Source of the DNA: Pseudomonas helvetica | GTDB lineage: Bacteria; Pseudomonadota; Gammaproteobacteria; Pseudomonadales; Pseudomonadaceae | NCBI RefSeq assembly: GCF_039908645.1 | Contig: NZ_CP150917.1 | Coordinates: 4,971,501-5,035,500, forward strand | Direction: 5' to 3' | Length of the DNA stretch: 64,000 nucleotides | Shown: piece after piece, positions 9,910-18,131 of the stretch | How positions within the stretch are numbered: the first letter of the stretch is position 1 | Layout of the letters: the number at the start of each line of letters is the position of its first letter | The notes under the pieces: generated by a model | What the model was told of the DNA's origin: nothing | Database searches by the model: none | Seen by the model: the letters and a program-made list of their open reading frames with translations, nothing else | Translations under genes and position numbers: made by a program

Positions 9910-11676
9910 ATGCCTCTGATCTCTCGCGCATCCAGGTTGACGCTCTACACCTTACTGATCCTCGCTGGCGCCGCCCTCGCCGCCGCCCTGGCCATGCGCC
10001 ACGCCGAACGCCAGGCCCAGGTGGACGATGCCGCCCGCGCCAATCAGCAACTGGCGCTGTACGCCAATTCCCTGCACACCTTGATCGAACGTTACCGCAC
10101 CCTGCCCGCGGTGCTGGCGCTAGACCCGGAACTGCGCGCCGCACTCAATGGCCCGGTGAGTGCTGATCAACAGGATGCGCTGAACCGCAAACTGGAGAAG
10201 ATCAACGGCACGGCCCAGTCGTCCACCCTGGAACTGCTGGATCACACGGGCCTGGCCGTGGCCGCCAGCAATTGGCGCTTGCCCAGCAGTTACGTCGGCC
10301 ACAACTACGGCTTCCGCCCTTATTTCAGCCAGACCCGCAGCCAGGGCGCCGGGCGCTTTTACGCGGTGGGCGTGACCAGTGGAATTCCCGGGTATTTTCT
10401 GTCCAGTGCGGTGAAGGGCGATAACGGCGAGTTTCTCGGTGCCATGGTGGTGAAACTCGAGTTTCCGGAACTGGAACGCGAATGGCGTCAGGGCAGCGAC
10501 ACCCTGCTGGTCAGCGATGCGCGGGGCATAGTGTTTATCGCCAATCAGCCGGGATGGCGCTATCGCTTGCTGGGCACGCTGTCGGACACTGATCGCGCCG
10601 AGCTCAAAACCACCCGCCAATACGACAAGCAACCACTGACCCCGCTCGACCATCAACCGATTCGGCGCTTTGACGAGAACAGTTATCTGGCCCGCGTCGA
10701 CGGCCCCGACGGCACAGCGGATTACCTCTGGGAATCGCTGCCCTTGAGCACCGAAGGCTGGACCTTGCATCTGTTGCGGCGCCCGCAGGTAGCCTTCGAA
10801 GATTTGCGTAACGCCGGGCTGGCCGCTGCCGGCGTGTGGCTGACGCTGGTGTTTTTACTGTTGTTCCTCAGCCAGCGTTGGCGTCTGGCCAGGTTGCGCC
10901 AGCGCAGCCGCGAAGAGCTTGAACGCCTGGTTGAAGAGCGCACTCGCGAGCTGCGCACCGCTCAGGACGGTCTGGTGCAATCGGCCAAACTCGCGGCGCT
11001 GGGGCAAATGTCGGCGGCCCTGGCCCATGAAATCAACCAGCCACTCACCGCCCAGCGCACGCAGCTGGCGACCTTGCGCCTGCTGCTCGATCATGGCCGG
11101 GTCGACGACGCGTATAAAGCGCTGAGGCCGGTGGATGAGATGCTGACACGCATGGCCGCCCTCACCGGTCATCTCAAGACGTTCGCGCGCAAAAGCCCCA
11201 GCGGTTTACGCGAGCGTCTGGACCTGGCGGCGGTGGTCGATCAATCCTTGCAGTTACTTGACGCTCGACTGCGCGATGAACAGATCGACCGGGTTTTGCA
11301 CATGAGTCGCCCGGCCTGGGTTCGCGGCGATGCGATTCGCCTGGAACAGGTGCTGATCAATCTGCTGCGCAACGCCCTCGATGCGATGCGTGACAAACCA
11401 CTCAAGCGTCTGGAAATCCGCCTTGAAGCCGATGAACAGCTATGGCGCCTGACCGTCGCCGACAGCGGTGGCGGTATTGCGCCGCAGGATCTGCCGAAGG
11501 TCTTCGATCCGTTCTTCACCACCAAACCGGTGGGTGACGGCCTGGGCCTCGGGCTGGCGGTATCGTTCGCCATCGTGCATGAACTCGGCGGTCGCCTGAG
11601 CGCCGACAATCACGGCGACGGCGCCGTCTTCACCCTCACCTTGCCCATCGATCTGGAGACGCACATTCAATGTTGA
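9910..11676 (+). CDS. dctB: Dicarboxylate-type sensor histidine kinase (DctB/MifS family)
   Basis: This 588-residue inner-membrane sensor kinase has an N-terminal TM helix (residues ~9-28), a periplasmic double-Cache/PAS-like domain ([26 protein letters not shown], typical of DctB), and a second TM (~300-320). A coiled coil precedes the kinase: H-box [11 protein letters not shown]-box [11 protein letters not shown]1 DSGGGI, F-box DPFFTTKP and G2 GLGLGLA. It overlaps the response regulator gene by 7 bp. DctB senses C4-dicarboxylates. The adjacent KgtP-like transporter with a sigma-54 promoter raises the alternative MifS (alpha-ketoglutarate response). I cannot separate the two by reading. No clear Shine-Dalgarno precedes this ATG, so the start is only probable. 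Confidence 0.85.
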   Translation: MPLISRASRLTLYTLLILAGAALAAALAMRHAERQAQVDDAARANQQLALYANSLHTLIERYRTLPAVLALDPELRAALNGPVSADQQDALNRKLEKINGTAQSSTLELLDHTGLAVAASNWRLPSSYVGHNYGFRPYFSQTRSQGAGRFYAVGVTSGIPGYFLSSAVKGDNGEFLGAMVVKLEFPELEREWRQGSDTLLVSDARGIVFIANQPGWRYRLLGTLSDTDRAELKTTRQYDKQPLTPLDHQPIRRFDENSYLARVDGPDGTADYLWESLPLSTEGWTLHLLRRPQVAFEDLRNAGLAAAGVWLTLVFLLLFLSQRWRLARLRQRSREELERLVEERTRELRTAQDGLVQSAKLAALGQMSAALAHEINQPLTAQRTQLATLRLLLDHGRVDDAYKALRPVDEMLTRMAALTGHLKTFARKSPSGLRERLDLAAVVDQSLQLLDARLRDEQIDRVLHMSRPAWVRGDAIRLEQVLINLLRNALDAMRDKPLKRLEIRLEADEQLWRLTVADSGGGIAPQDLPKVFDPFFTTKPVGDGLGLGLAVSFAIVHELGGRLSADNHGDGAVFTLTLPIDLETHIQC

Positions 11677-12995
11677 ACTCGGTGATCGTGGTCGACGATG
11701 AGAGCAGTATTCGTGATGCCGTCGAACAGTGGCTGAGCCTCTCGGGGTTCGAGGTCAAACTGTTCAGCCGCGCCGATGAATGCCTGGCGCAACTGCCGGC
11801 AAATTTTCCCGGGGTGATCCTCAGCGATGTGCGGATGCCCGGCATGACCGGCCTGGAACTGCTGGCCCGGCTGCAACAGCGGGACGCCGATTTGCCGGTG
11901 ATCCTGCTGACCGGCCACGGCGATGTGCCGATGGCGGTTGAAGCCATGCGCGATGGTGCCTACGACTTCCTCGAAAAACCCTTCAGCCCGGAAACCTTGC
12001 TCAGCAGCCTGCGCCGGGCGCTCGACAAACGTCGACTGGTACTGGAAAACCGTGCCCTGCACGAACAGGCCGATAACCGCAGCAAACTCGACGCCAGCCT
12101 GCTCGGGGTTTCCCGTGGTTTGCAGACCCTGCGTCGGCAAGTGCTGGACCTCGCGGCGCTGCCGGTGAACGTGCTGATTCGCGGCGAAACCGGCAGCGGC
12201 AAAGAGCTGGTCGCCCGTTGCCTGCATGATTTTGGTCCGCGCGCCAACAAGCCGTTCGTAGCGCTGAACTGTGCGGCGATCCCCGAACAGTTGTTCGAAG
12301 CCGAGTTGTTCGGTCATGAAAGCGGTGCCTTCACCGGCGCTCAGGGCAAACGTATCGGCAAGCTTGAATACGCCGATGGCGGCACTTTGTTCCTCGATGA
12401 AATCGAAAGCATGCCGCTGGCTCAGCAGGTCAAATTGCTGCGCGTGTTGCAGGAGCAAAAGCTCGAACGACTGGGCTCCAACCAGAGCATTCACGTGGAC
12501 CTGCGGATCATTGCCGCAACCAAACCCGACCTGCTGGATGAAGCCCGCGCCGGGCGTTTCCGCGAAGACCTGGCGTATCGACTGAACGTTGCGGAGTTGC
12601 GCCTGCCGCCGTTGCGCGAACGGCGTGAGGACATTCCGTTGTTGTTCGAACACTTTGCTCACGCCGCCGCCCAGCGGCTGGGGCGCAGCTTCCCGCCTCT
12701 GAGCGGCCCGCAGTTGAGTCGATTGCTGAGCCACGACTGGCCGGGCAACGTGCGCGAACTGGCGAACGTCGCCGAGCGCCAGGTGCTGGGCCTGGGCGAG
12801 CCGGAACCGGTCGGCATCGAACCCGGCCAGTCCCTCGCCGCCCAGCAGGAAGCCTTCGAAGCCCACTGCCTGCGCGCCGCACTGACCCGGCACAAGGGCG
12901 ATATCAAAGCCGTGCTGGAAGAACTGCAACTGCCGCGTCGGACCTTCAATGAAAAGATGCAGCGGCATGGGCTGAGCCGAGAGATGTTCCTGTAA
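11670..12995 (+). CDS. dctD: Sigma-54-dependent response regulator (DctD/MifR family)
   Basis: This 441-residue NtrC-family activator has a receiver domain with acidic pocket VVDDES and phospho-acceptor ILSDVRMPG. The AAA+ domain shows Walker A GETGSGKE, the sigma-54 contact loop ESGAFTGA and Walker B GGTLFLDEIE. A Fis-type HTH closes the protein (GDIKAVLEELQLPRRTF). It is expected to be phosphorylated by the overlapping kinase and to drive RpoN-dependent transcription. The obvious local target is the transporter gene at 13202, whose upstream DNA carries a sigma-54 promoter. The family assignment is firm; DctD versus MifR naming is inference. Confidence 0.88.
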   Translation: MLNSVIVVDDESSIRDAVEQWLSLSGFEVKLFSRADECLAQLPANFPGVILSDVRMPGMTGLELLARLQQRDADLPVILLTGHGDVPMAVEAMRDGAYDFLEKPFSPETLLSSLRRALDKRRLVLENRALHEQADNRSKLDASLLGVSRGLQTLRRQVLDLAALPVNVLIRGETGSGKELVARCLHDFGPRANKPFVALNCAAIPEQLFEAELFGHESGAFTGAQGKRIGKLEYADGGTLFLDEIESMPLAQQVKLLRVLQEQKLERLGSNQSIHVDLRIIAATKPDLLDEARAGRFREDLAYRLNVAELRLPPLRERREDIPLLFEHFAHAAAQRLGRSFPPLSGPQLSRLLSHDWPGNVRELANVAERQVLGLGEPEPVGIEPGQSLAAQQEAFEAHCLRAALTRHKGDIKAVLEELQLPRRTFNEKMQRHGLSREMFL

Positions 12996-12998
12996 TCA

Positions 12999-13027
12999 AT
13001 CATTCCCACGCAGAGCGTGGGAATGAT
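12999..13027. terminator. Perfect 13-bp inverted repeat after dctD
   Basis: The arms ATCATTCCCACGC (12999-13011) and GCGTGGGAATGAT (13015-13027) are separated by AGA and start 4 bp after the dctD stop. A T-run follows only at 13041-13046. It is the common Pseudomonas TTCCCACGC palindrome and probably acts as terminator or REP-like element. Confidence 0.6.
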
Positions 13028-13068
13028 CATGCGTAGGCGGTTTTTTGCTCATCACCCTATTCACCATA

Positions 13069-13082
13069 AGCGGATTTCCGCT
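13069..13082. promoter_or_regulatory. Possible activator site upstream of the sigma-54 promoter
   Basis: The palindrome AGCGGA-TT-TCCGCT lies 43 bp upstream of the -24 element. DctD/MifR-type activators bind upstream dyads, usually somewhat further away, so this is a tentative call based only on symmetry and position. Confidence 0.3.
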
Positions 13083-13124
13083 CACTCATTCCCGTAACCC
13101 CCTCTAAACCGGCCCTCTCCCCCT

Positions 13125-13140
13125 TGGCACAGCTCCTGCT
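13125..13140 (+). promoter_or_regulatory. Sigma-54 (-24/-12) promoter for the KgtP-like transporter
   Basis: TGGCACAGCTCCTGCT matches the RpoN consensus TGGCAC-N5-TTGCW at every specified base except one T (C at the first T of TTGC), with the invariant GG and GC at correct spacing. It lies 62 bp upstream of the ATG at 13202. Presence beside a DctD-family activator gives strong context support. Confidence 0.82.
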
Positions 13141-13201
13141 ATAGCCCTCGCAGGCTGCGTTTACGCGCGCTCCACAAAAACAATTAAATGAAGGATCCGT
13201 C

Positions 13202-14521
13202 ATGGATAACTCACAAACCCTGCCTCTTGGGTCGGCCGCTGTGCCTGCCAAAGAAAAGACCACGGCCAGCCGCATCAAATCGATCTTCAGCGGTTCTGTC
13301 GGCAATATGGTCGAGTGGTACGACTGGTATGTCTACGCCGCCTTCTCGCTGTACTTCGCCAAAGCCTTTTTCCCCAAAGGCGACACCACCGCCCAACTGC
13401 TGAACACCGCTGCGATTTTCGCCGTGGGCTTTCTGATGCGTCCGATCGGCGGCTGGCTGATGGGCCTGTATGCCGACCGCGCCGGGCGTAAAGCGGCGTT
13501 GATGGCGTCGGTGTACCTGATGTGCTTCGGCTCGCTGATCATCGCCTTGAGCCCGGGTTATGAAACCATCGGCGTCGGCGCACCGATTCTGTTGGTGTTC
13601 GCCCGTTTGCTGCAGGGCCTGTCGGTCGGCGGCGAGTACGGCACCTCGGCCACCTATTTGAGCGAGATGGCGACCAAGGAACGTCGCGGCTTCTTCTCGA
13701 GCTTCCAGTACGTCACACTGATCTCCGGCCAGCTCATCGCCCTGGGCGTGCTGATCGTGCTGCAGCAAACCCTGACCACCGAACAACTGTACGACTGGGG
13801 CTGGCGTATTCCGTTCGGCATCGGCGCATTGTGTGCCATCGTCGCGTTGTACCTGCGTCGCGGGATGGAAGAAACCGAGTCGTTCACCAAGAAAGAGAAG
13901 TCCAAAGAAAGCGCGATGCGCACCCTGCTGCGTCATCCCAAGGAACTGATGACCGTGGTCGGCCTGACCATGGGCGGCACCCTGGCCTTCTACACCTACA
14001 CCACCTACATGCAGAAATACCTGGTGAACACGGTCGGCATGAGCATCTCCGACTCCACCACCATTTCGGCGGCCACGCTGTTCCTGTTCATGTGCCTGCA
14101 ACCAATCATCGGCGGCCTCTCGGATAAAGTCGGGCGGCGGCCGATCCTGATTGCCTTCGGCATTCTCGGCACGCTGTTCACCGTGCCGATCCTCACCACT
14201 CTGCACACCATCCAGACCTGGTGGGGCGCGTTCTTCCTGATCATGGCGGCGTTGATCATCGTCAGCGGCTACACCTCGATCAACGCGGTGGTCAAAGCCG
14301 AGCTGTTCCCCACCGAAATCCGCGCGCTGGGCGTCGGCCTGCCGTATGCGCTGACCGTGTCGATCTTCGGCGGTACCGCTGAATACATCGCCCTGTGGTT
14401 CAAGAGCATTGGCATGGAAACCGGTTACTACTGGTATGTCACCGCCTGCATCGCGGTGTCGTTGCTGGTGTACGTAACCATGAAGGACACCCGCAAACAC
14501 TCGCGGATCGAGACTGACTGA
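13202..14521 (+). CDS. kgtP: MHS-family alpha-ketoglutarate/dicarboxylate:H+ symporter (KgtP-like)
   Basis: This 439-residue, 12-TM major facilitator protein is very similar to E. coli KgtP from memory: GNMVEWYDWYVYAAFSLYFA near the N-terminus, GFLMRPIGGWLMG, the MHS loop DRAGRKAALM, LQGLSVGGEYGTSATYLSEM, YTYTTYMQKYLVNT and LFPTEIRALGVGLPYA. It should import alpha-ketoglutarate (possibly related dicarboxylates) with protons. The ATG is preceded by AAGGA at 8 nt. Transcription is predicted from the sigma-54 promoter at 13125 under control of the kinase/regulator pair immediately upstream. Confidence 0.87.
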   Translation: MDNSQTLPLGSAAVPAKEKTTASRIKSIFSGSVGNMVEWYDWYVYAAFSLYFAKAFFPKGDTTAQLLNTAAIFAVGFLMRPIGGWLMGLYADRAGRKAALMASVYLMCFGSLIIALSPGYETIGVGAPILLVFARLLQGLSVGGEYGTSATYLSEMATKERRGFFSSFQYVTLISGQLIALGVLIVLQQTLTTEQLYDWGWRIPFGIGALCAIVALYLRRGMEETESFTKKEKSKESAMRTLLRHPKELMTVVGLTMGGTLAFYTYTTYMQKYLVNTVGMSISDSTTISAATLFLFMCLQPIIGGLSDKVGRRPILIAFGILGTLFTVPILTTLHTIQTWWGAFFLIMAALIIVSGYTSINAVVKAELFPTEIRALGVGLPYALTVSIFGGTAEYIALWFKSIGMETGYYWYVTACIAVSLLVYVTMKDTRKHSRIETD

Positions 14522-14533
14522 CCGGCAAAAAAT

Positions 14534-14560
14534 CCCACAAAGGTGCAAGGCCTTTGTGGG
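14534..14560. terminator. Inverted repeat after kgtP
   Basis: CCCACAAAGG (14534-14543) and CCTTTGTGGG (14551-14560) form a perfect 10-bp stem with a 7-nt loop, 12 bp after the kgtP stop. A6 lies just 5' of the stem, so on the minus strand it has the form of a stem followed by a T-run. On the plus strand it may still act as a weak terminator or REP unit. Confidence 0.5.
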
Positions 14561-14606
14561 AGCCAGGCTTGCCCGCGATAGCGATCTGACAGGCGGCCTG
14601 TTGAGT

Positions 14607-14638
14607 GATCGTTCTCACGCTCCTGCGTGGGAACGATC
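14607..14638. repeat. GATCGTTCYCACGC-type palindrome
   Basis: GATCGTTCTCACGC and GCGTGGGAACGATC flank TCCT, with one mismatched pair. This is the same TTCCCACGC family as the palindrome at 12999. It lies in intergenic DNA downstream of kgtP. Confidence 0.5.
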
Positions 14639-14640
14639 AT

Positions 14641-14972
14641 CACAGGACGCTTAAGACAACTCGGCAGCCCCACGACTCGCGTACTTGTTCTGCACACCAC
14701 CAATCCCCCCGCCACACCCGCGACGAACCGATAACGATCCGTTAATGCCCTGCCGACACTCTTGTTCTGTCGCCGCTTGAATCCATATCGACGTCTCGTG
14801 CGTATACACAATGCAGGCCTCGAAGCAGTGGTCTGGAACATTCTGCGACGACCTTAATATCTACTTAATCGATTGTTTTTAGCATTTATTTGCGCTTTTT
14901 AATCAAATTTTTTTGCGTAGTATGAGCTCCATACCCAACGCACAACACGCAAACACACCTGGAGTACACATC
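14641..14972. other. Intergenic region upstream of the repeat-protein gene
   Basis: No convincing gene is seen here. The left two thirds has ordinary base composition; a minus-strand frame running into it from kgtP looks like a shadow. The right end (14860-14925) is strongly AT-rich, with T-runs and a TAGTAT hexamer at about 14918, and is probably the promoter of the gene at 14973. CTGGAG before that ATG is its likely ribosome binding site. Confidence 0.4.
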
Positions 14973-15260
14973 ATGAAAACCCAACTGATCCTCGCTCTGA
15001 CCCTCTCCGTACTGGCCGCCAACACCTTCGCCGCCGACGGTTATGACCGCACCGGTTCTGGCGCTTTCACCGCTGAACGTTCGGCCGCTGTCGCGGCTGA
15101 TGGTTACGATCACACAGGCTCGGCGTCTTTCGCCGCTGATGGCTTCGATCGCACTGGCTCGGCCAAAGTCGCGTCTGATGGTTTTGATCACACCGGTACC
15201 GCTGACGCTATCGCCGCCGACGGTTTTGATCGCACCGGTACTGCCGCCGCTATCAGCTAA
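14973..15260 (+). CDS. Small secreted protein with five DG[YF]D[RH]TG repeats
   Basis: The 95-residue product starts with a clear Sec signal peptide (MKTQLILALTLSVLAANTFA, cleavage near residue 20). The mature part is five copies of a short motif at residues 22, 43, 56, 69 and 83: DGYDRTG, DGYDHTG, DGFDRTG, DGFDHTG, DGFDRTG, separated by Ala/Ser-rich spacers. The fifth motif position alternates R, H, R, H, R. There is no cysteine and no domain that I recognise. Similar Pseudomonas proteins are, from memory, sometimes labelled phage infection protein without a firm basis. The ATG at 14973 is chosen over the upstream in-frame ATG at 14913 because it starts the signal peptide and follows CTGGAG. 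A hairpin terminator follows. Confidence 0.8.
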   Translation: MKTQLILALTLSVLAANTFAADGYDRTGSGAFTAERSAAVAADGYDHTGSASFAADGFDRTGSAKVASDGFDHTGTADAIAADGFDRTGTAAAIS

Positions 15261-15278
15261 ACCTTGGGCAGACTTCAC

Positions 15279-15298
15279 AGCCCGGCTTTGGCCGGGCT
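15279..15298 (+). terminator. GC-rich hairpin after the repeat-protein gene
   Basis: AGCCCGGC and GCCGGGCT flank TTTG in a perfect 8-bp stem, 19 nt after the stop, followed by TAGTTGTTT. This is a probable intrinsic terminator with an imperfect T-tract. Confidence 0.7.
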
Positions 15299-15404
15299 TA
15301 GTTGTTTCTGGGACAGTGAAAACCCGGCGCTGCGAGAGTGGCACTCACCCTCAATGACTTGCACTATGGCAACCTTCACCTTTACGTCTGCACAAGAGCC
15401 CGCC

Positions 15405-16037
15405 ATGTCTGATGATATTCACTACTACGAACCTGCCCTGGGCCATGGCCTGCCCCACGACCCATTCAACGCCATCGTCGGCCCGCGGCCTATCGGCTGG
15501 ATTTCCTCGCAGGATGCCGAAGGTCGACTGAACCTGGCGCCGTACAGTTTTTTCAACGCGTTCAACTACATTCCGCCGATCATCGGGTTCTCAAGCGTCG
15601 GCCGTAAAGACAGCCTGAACAACATCGAGCAGACCGGCGAATTCGCCTGGAACCTGGCCACCCGTCCGTTGGCCGAGCAGATGAACCAGAGCTGCGCGAC
15701 GGTCCCGGCCGACGTCAACGAATTCGCACTGGCCGGGCTGACGCCGGCAGCCTCGAAAATCATTCAGGTGCCACGCGTCGCTGAAAGCCCGGTGTCCTTC
15801 GAGTGCAAGGTCACGCAGATCATTCAGTTGCAACGTGCGGATAAAGAAGTGGTGCCGAGCTGGCTGATCCTCGGCGAAGTGGTCGCCGTGCATATTGCCA
15901 AGTGGCTGCTCAAGGATGGGGTGTACGACACCGCCGCGGCAGAACCGATTCTGCGCGGCGGTGGGCCGGCGGATTATTTCCAGCTGGGGCCTGAGGCCTT
16001 GTTCAAGATGTTCCGCCCGGGGGCCACCAAGGCATAG
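15405..16037 (+). CDS. Flavin reductase-like FMN-binding protein (DIM6/NTAB family)
   Basis: The 210-residue protein shows the split-barrel flavin reductase signature (IVGPRPIGWISSQDAEGR, LNLAPYSFFNAFNYIPPII, then GFSSVGRKDSLNNIEQTGEF) and the C-terminal half YDPxR-less form common in cytoplasmic Pseudomonas members. It probably binds FMN and reduces or oxygenates an unknown small substrate. The start MSDDIHYYEP at 15405 is chosen because homologous sequence begins there; the frame upstream is open to 15264 but not protein-like. The gene stands alone, convergent with the small gene at 16047. Confidence 0.8.
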   Translation: MSDDIHYYEPALGHGLPHDPFNAIVGPRPIGWISSQDAEGRLNLAPYSFFNAFNYIPPIIGFSSVGRKDSLNNIEQTGEFAWNLATRPLAEQMNQSCATVPADVNEFALAGLTPAASKIIQVPRVAESPVSFECKVTQIIQLQRADKEVVPSWLILGEVVAVHIAKWLLKDGVYDTAAAEPILRGGGPADYFQLGPEALFKMFRPGATKA

Positions 16038-16046
16038 GTCAAATCG

Positions 16047-16277
16047 TTACCAGACCAGTTCGCCGTCTTCAGCGACGTCGGTCAACTGCTCAAGCTTCTG
16101 CTCGGCAGCCTGATCGGCTTCGAAGGCGGTCTTGAATTTCTGTTCATCGAGGATTTTGTGAAAGCGCGGGGCGCCTGAGCCACCCAGGGCTTTGACGGCG
16201 ATGGCGGCGCTGTAGCCTCCTTCACCCGGTACTACGGCGGAAACAGCTTCGAACTGTGCAAACTCTTTACGTGCCAT
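16047..16277 (-). CDS. Small conserved hypothetical protein
   Basis: The 76-residue product begins MARKEFAQFEAVSAVVPGEG and continues with GYSAAIAVKALGGSGAPRFH and an acidic helical C-terminus (AAEQKLEQLTDVAEDGE). I assign no function. AGGA lies 8 nt before the ATG at 16277, which favours this start over the in-frame ATG 33 bp upstream. No signal peptide or membrane segment is visible. It lies 42 bp after the ABM gene on the same strand and may be co-transcribed with it. Confidence 0.6.
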   Translation of the reverse strand: MARKEFAQFEAVSAVVPGEGGYSAAIAVKALGGSGAPRFHKILDEQKFKTAFEADQAAEQKLEQLTDVAEDGELVW

Positions 16278-16319
16278 GTCGCGGATCCTGGCCAATGGAA
16301 AGTCGGCCATTCTAAACCG

Positions 16320-16685
16320 TCAGCTGGCCAACTGCTGTAGTGAGGCACTGTTCAACTGCGGATATTCGCCGTGTGCCTGAGCCGCCGAGACTTCGCTGAA
16401 GGTGTGAAAATCCAGGCTATTGACCACCAACTCTTGCACCAACTCGGCAAAGATCTGCATGGCCGGGGTGCCGAAATAGGCGGTCATGGCCTGCTGGTCG
16501 ACCCAAAAACCGGACACCAGCCACAGTTCGGGATCGCACAACGAATGCTGCAAGGCAAAGTGCAGGCAACCGCTGGCCTGACGCGACGGTTCGATCAGGC
16601 TGCTCAAACGCGCGCCCAACTCCATCGAGCGGCCTGCGCGGGCACGGACAAAAGCCATATGGCTGACGGGGATCTGCGTGGACAT
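16320..16685 (-). CDS. Antibiotic biosynthesis monooxygenase (ABM) domain protein
   Basis: The 121-residue ferredoxin-like protein has the ABM pattern: MAFVRARAGRSMELGARLSS, an SRQASGCLHFALQHS strand, LWLVSGFWVDQQAMTAYFGT and a C-terminal helix. Relatives (YgiN, ActVA-Orf6 type) oxidise quinols or act as cofactor-free monooxygenases. The substrate here is unknown. It is divergent from the AraC-type gene at 17021 with a 335-bp gap, so that regulator is a candidate controller. Confidence 0.75.
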   Translation of the reverse strand: MSTQIPVSHMAFVRARAGRSMELGARLSSLIEPSRQASGCLHFALQHSLCDPELWLVSGFWVDQQAMTAYFGTPAMQIFAELVQELVVNSLDFHTFSEVSAAQAHGEYPQLNSASLQQLAS

Positions 16686-17020
16686 GTTCGACTCTCCCTG
16701 ATGTAGACGATCGGCAGCCTGAGAGAAGCTGCGACAGGGACAGAGATTAAGCGACAGGCGCTAGGCCCGTTAGTCGATTCCTGCCGGCTTATTGCACAAT
16801 CCTGCACGCAAACAGCGTTATCGCCGTGCCATGGCAAGCGCTGATCCTGGAATGTGACAAAGGGGTTTCAAGCAAGTTTTCCCGCGTTCTGTTTACGTTC
16901 TCTATGCTGAATCCGACCACACAGCAGGATCAGGCAAGTTTTGCGCAGGATTTGCCTACCACCCGGACTTGCACAAATTTAAGCTGTGCTCATCCCATCT
17001 CCTTGCCGAGGATGTTTTGC
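16686..17020. other. Divergent intergenic region, ABM gene / AraC regulator
   Basis: No gene is supported. An in-frame extension of the AraC gene to 16826 exists but its translation is not protein-like. GAGGA at 17008-17012 is the ribosome binding site for the ATG at 17021. Promoters in both directions must lie here; I could not pick convincing -35/-10 pairs. Confidence 0.4.
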
Positions 17021-17950
17021 ATGCCATCTCTGGATTCCACTCACGCCCCGCTGGATGCCAACATGGAAAAACAGCGTGTGGAGCTCTCGGCAATCATTCG
17101 TCGCAATACCTGCGAGGATGGCAGCTACGCGACCGCCATCGGCTCGTTGTTTTTGTCGCGTCACAGCCAGTCCCACGACTTTGCCCCGGTGCTCGCGCAA
17201 CCGGCGCTGTGCATCATGGCCCAGGGGCGCAAGGAAGTTCGGCTGGCCGACGACGTCTTCAACTACGACCCGCTCAACTATTTGGTGGTCTCGGTCTCGA
17301 TGCCGCTCAGTGGACGGGTGGTCGATGTCTCGCCGCAAGAACCGATCCTGGCCTTGCGCCTGGATATCGACCCGGCGGAAATCACCGCATTGATCGCCGA
17401 CGCCGGCCCCATCGGCGTGCCAACCCGCCCTGCCGGGCGCGGCCTGTATGTCGAACAACTGGATCAACCGATGCTCGATGCCGTGCTGCGCCTGGCGCGC
17501 TTGCTCGACACCCCGAAAGACATCGCGATGCTCGCGCCGCTGATTCGTCGGGAAATTCTCTATCGCTTGTTGCGCAGCCCCCAAGGCCATCGGCTGTATG
17601 AGATTGCCGTCGCCAACAGCCAGAGCCATCGCATCGGCCAGGCGATCAAATGGCTCAACGGTAACTACGAGCAGCCGTTGCGCATTGATGAGTTGGCCAA
17701 GGAAGTGAACCTGAGTGTGTCGACCCTGCACCATCGCTTCAAGGCGATGACGGCCATGAGCCCACTGCAGTATCAGAAGCAACTGCGCCTGCAAGAGGCG
17801 CGGCGCTTGATGCTCGCCGAAGGCATCGATGCCTCGGCGGCAGGTTACCGCGTGGGCTATGAAAGCCCCTCGCAGTTCAGCCGCGAGTACAGCCGGCTGT
17901 TTGGCGCGCCGCCGTTGCGGGATCTGGCGCGGTTGCGGATGACGGTTTGA
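17021..17950 (+). CDS. AraC-family transcriptional regulator with AraC_N domain
   Basis: The 309-residue regulator has an N-terminal AraC_N-type sensor (DFAPVLAQPALCIMAQGRKE, FNYDPLNYLVVSVSMPLSG) and a C-terminal double HTH (LRIDELAKEVNLSVSTLHHR, GYRVGYESPSQFSREYSRLF). It binds DNA in response to an unknown ligand. The start at 17021 is supported by GAGGA at 8 nt. In-frame ATGs at 17012 and 17063 are alternatives. The divergent ABM monooxygenase is the most likely target. Confidence 0.82.
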   Translation: MPSLDSTHAPLDANMEKQRVELSAIIRRNTCEDGSYATAIGSLFLSRHSQSHDFAPVLAQPALCIMAQGRKEVRLADDVFNYDPLNYLVVSVSMPLSGRVVDVSPQEPILALRLDIDPAEITALIADAGPIGVPTRPAGRGLYVEQLDQPMLDAVLRLARLLDTPKDIAMLAPLIRREILYRLLRSPQGHRLYEIAVANSQSHRIGQAIKWLNGNYEQPLRIDELAKEVNLSVSTLHHRFKAMTAMSPLQYQKQLRLQEARRLMLAEGIDASAAGYRVGYESPSQFSREYSRLFGAPPLRDLARLRMTV

Positions 17951-17970
17951 AGCGGTTGCAGAATGCTTAT

Positions 17971-18114
17971 TGTGGCGAGGGAGCTTGCTCCCGCTGGCCT
18001 GCGTAGCGGGCCCAACCTCGGCAATCGGGTTGTGTCAGGCAAAACTCGTTTGCTGGGTTACGACTGCTTCGCCCGAGCGCGGACCGGCCGGCGGGAGCAA
18101 GCTCCCTCGCCACA
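17971..18114. repeat. Paired REP element (REPIN), GTGGCGAGGGAGCTTGCTCCC family
   Basis: An outer inverted repeat of about 24 bp (TGTGGCGAGGGAGCTTGCTC at the left, its complement at the right) encloses about 95 bp containing a CTGCTTCGCCCGAGCGCGG segment. It lies downstream of the AraC gene and after the ABC ATPase stop. Confidence 0.85.
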
Positions 18115-18131
18115 GTGATCGGCATCGTAAC

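Noticed and set aside
13211..14548. Minus-strand open frame of 445 codons opposite kgtP
   Set aside because: It mirrors a clear MFS transporter, is rich in His/Gln/Arg typical of antisense GC-rich frames, and has no recognisable domain.
14428..14841. Minus-strand frame of 137 codons after kgtP
   Set aside because: It runs through two palindromes and into the kgtP 3' end; the translation has no protein-like features.
17971..18114. Paired palindromes considered as CRISPR repeats or an insertion sequence
   Set aside because: Only two inverted ends per site, no spacer array and no transposase; the pattern is that of REPINs.
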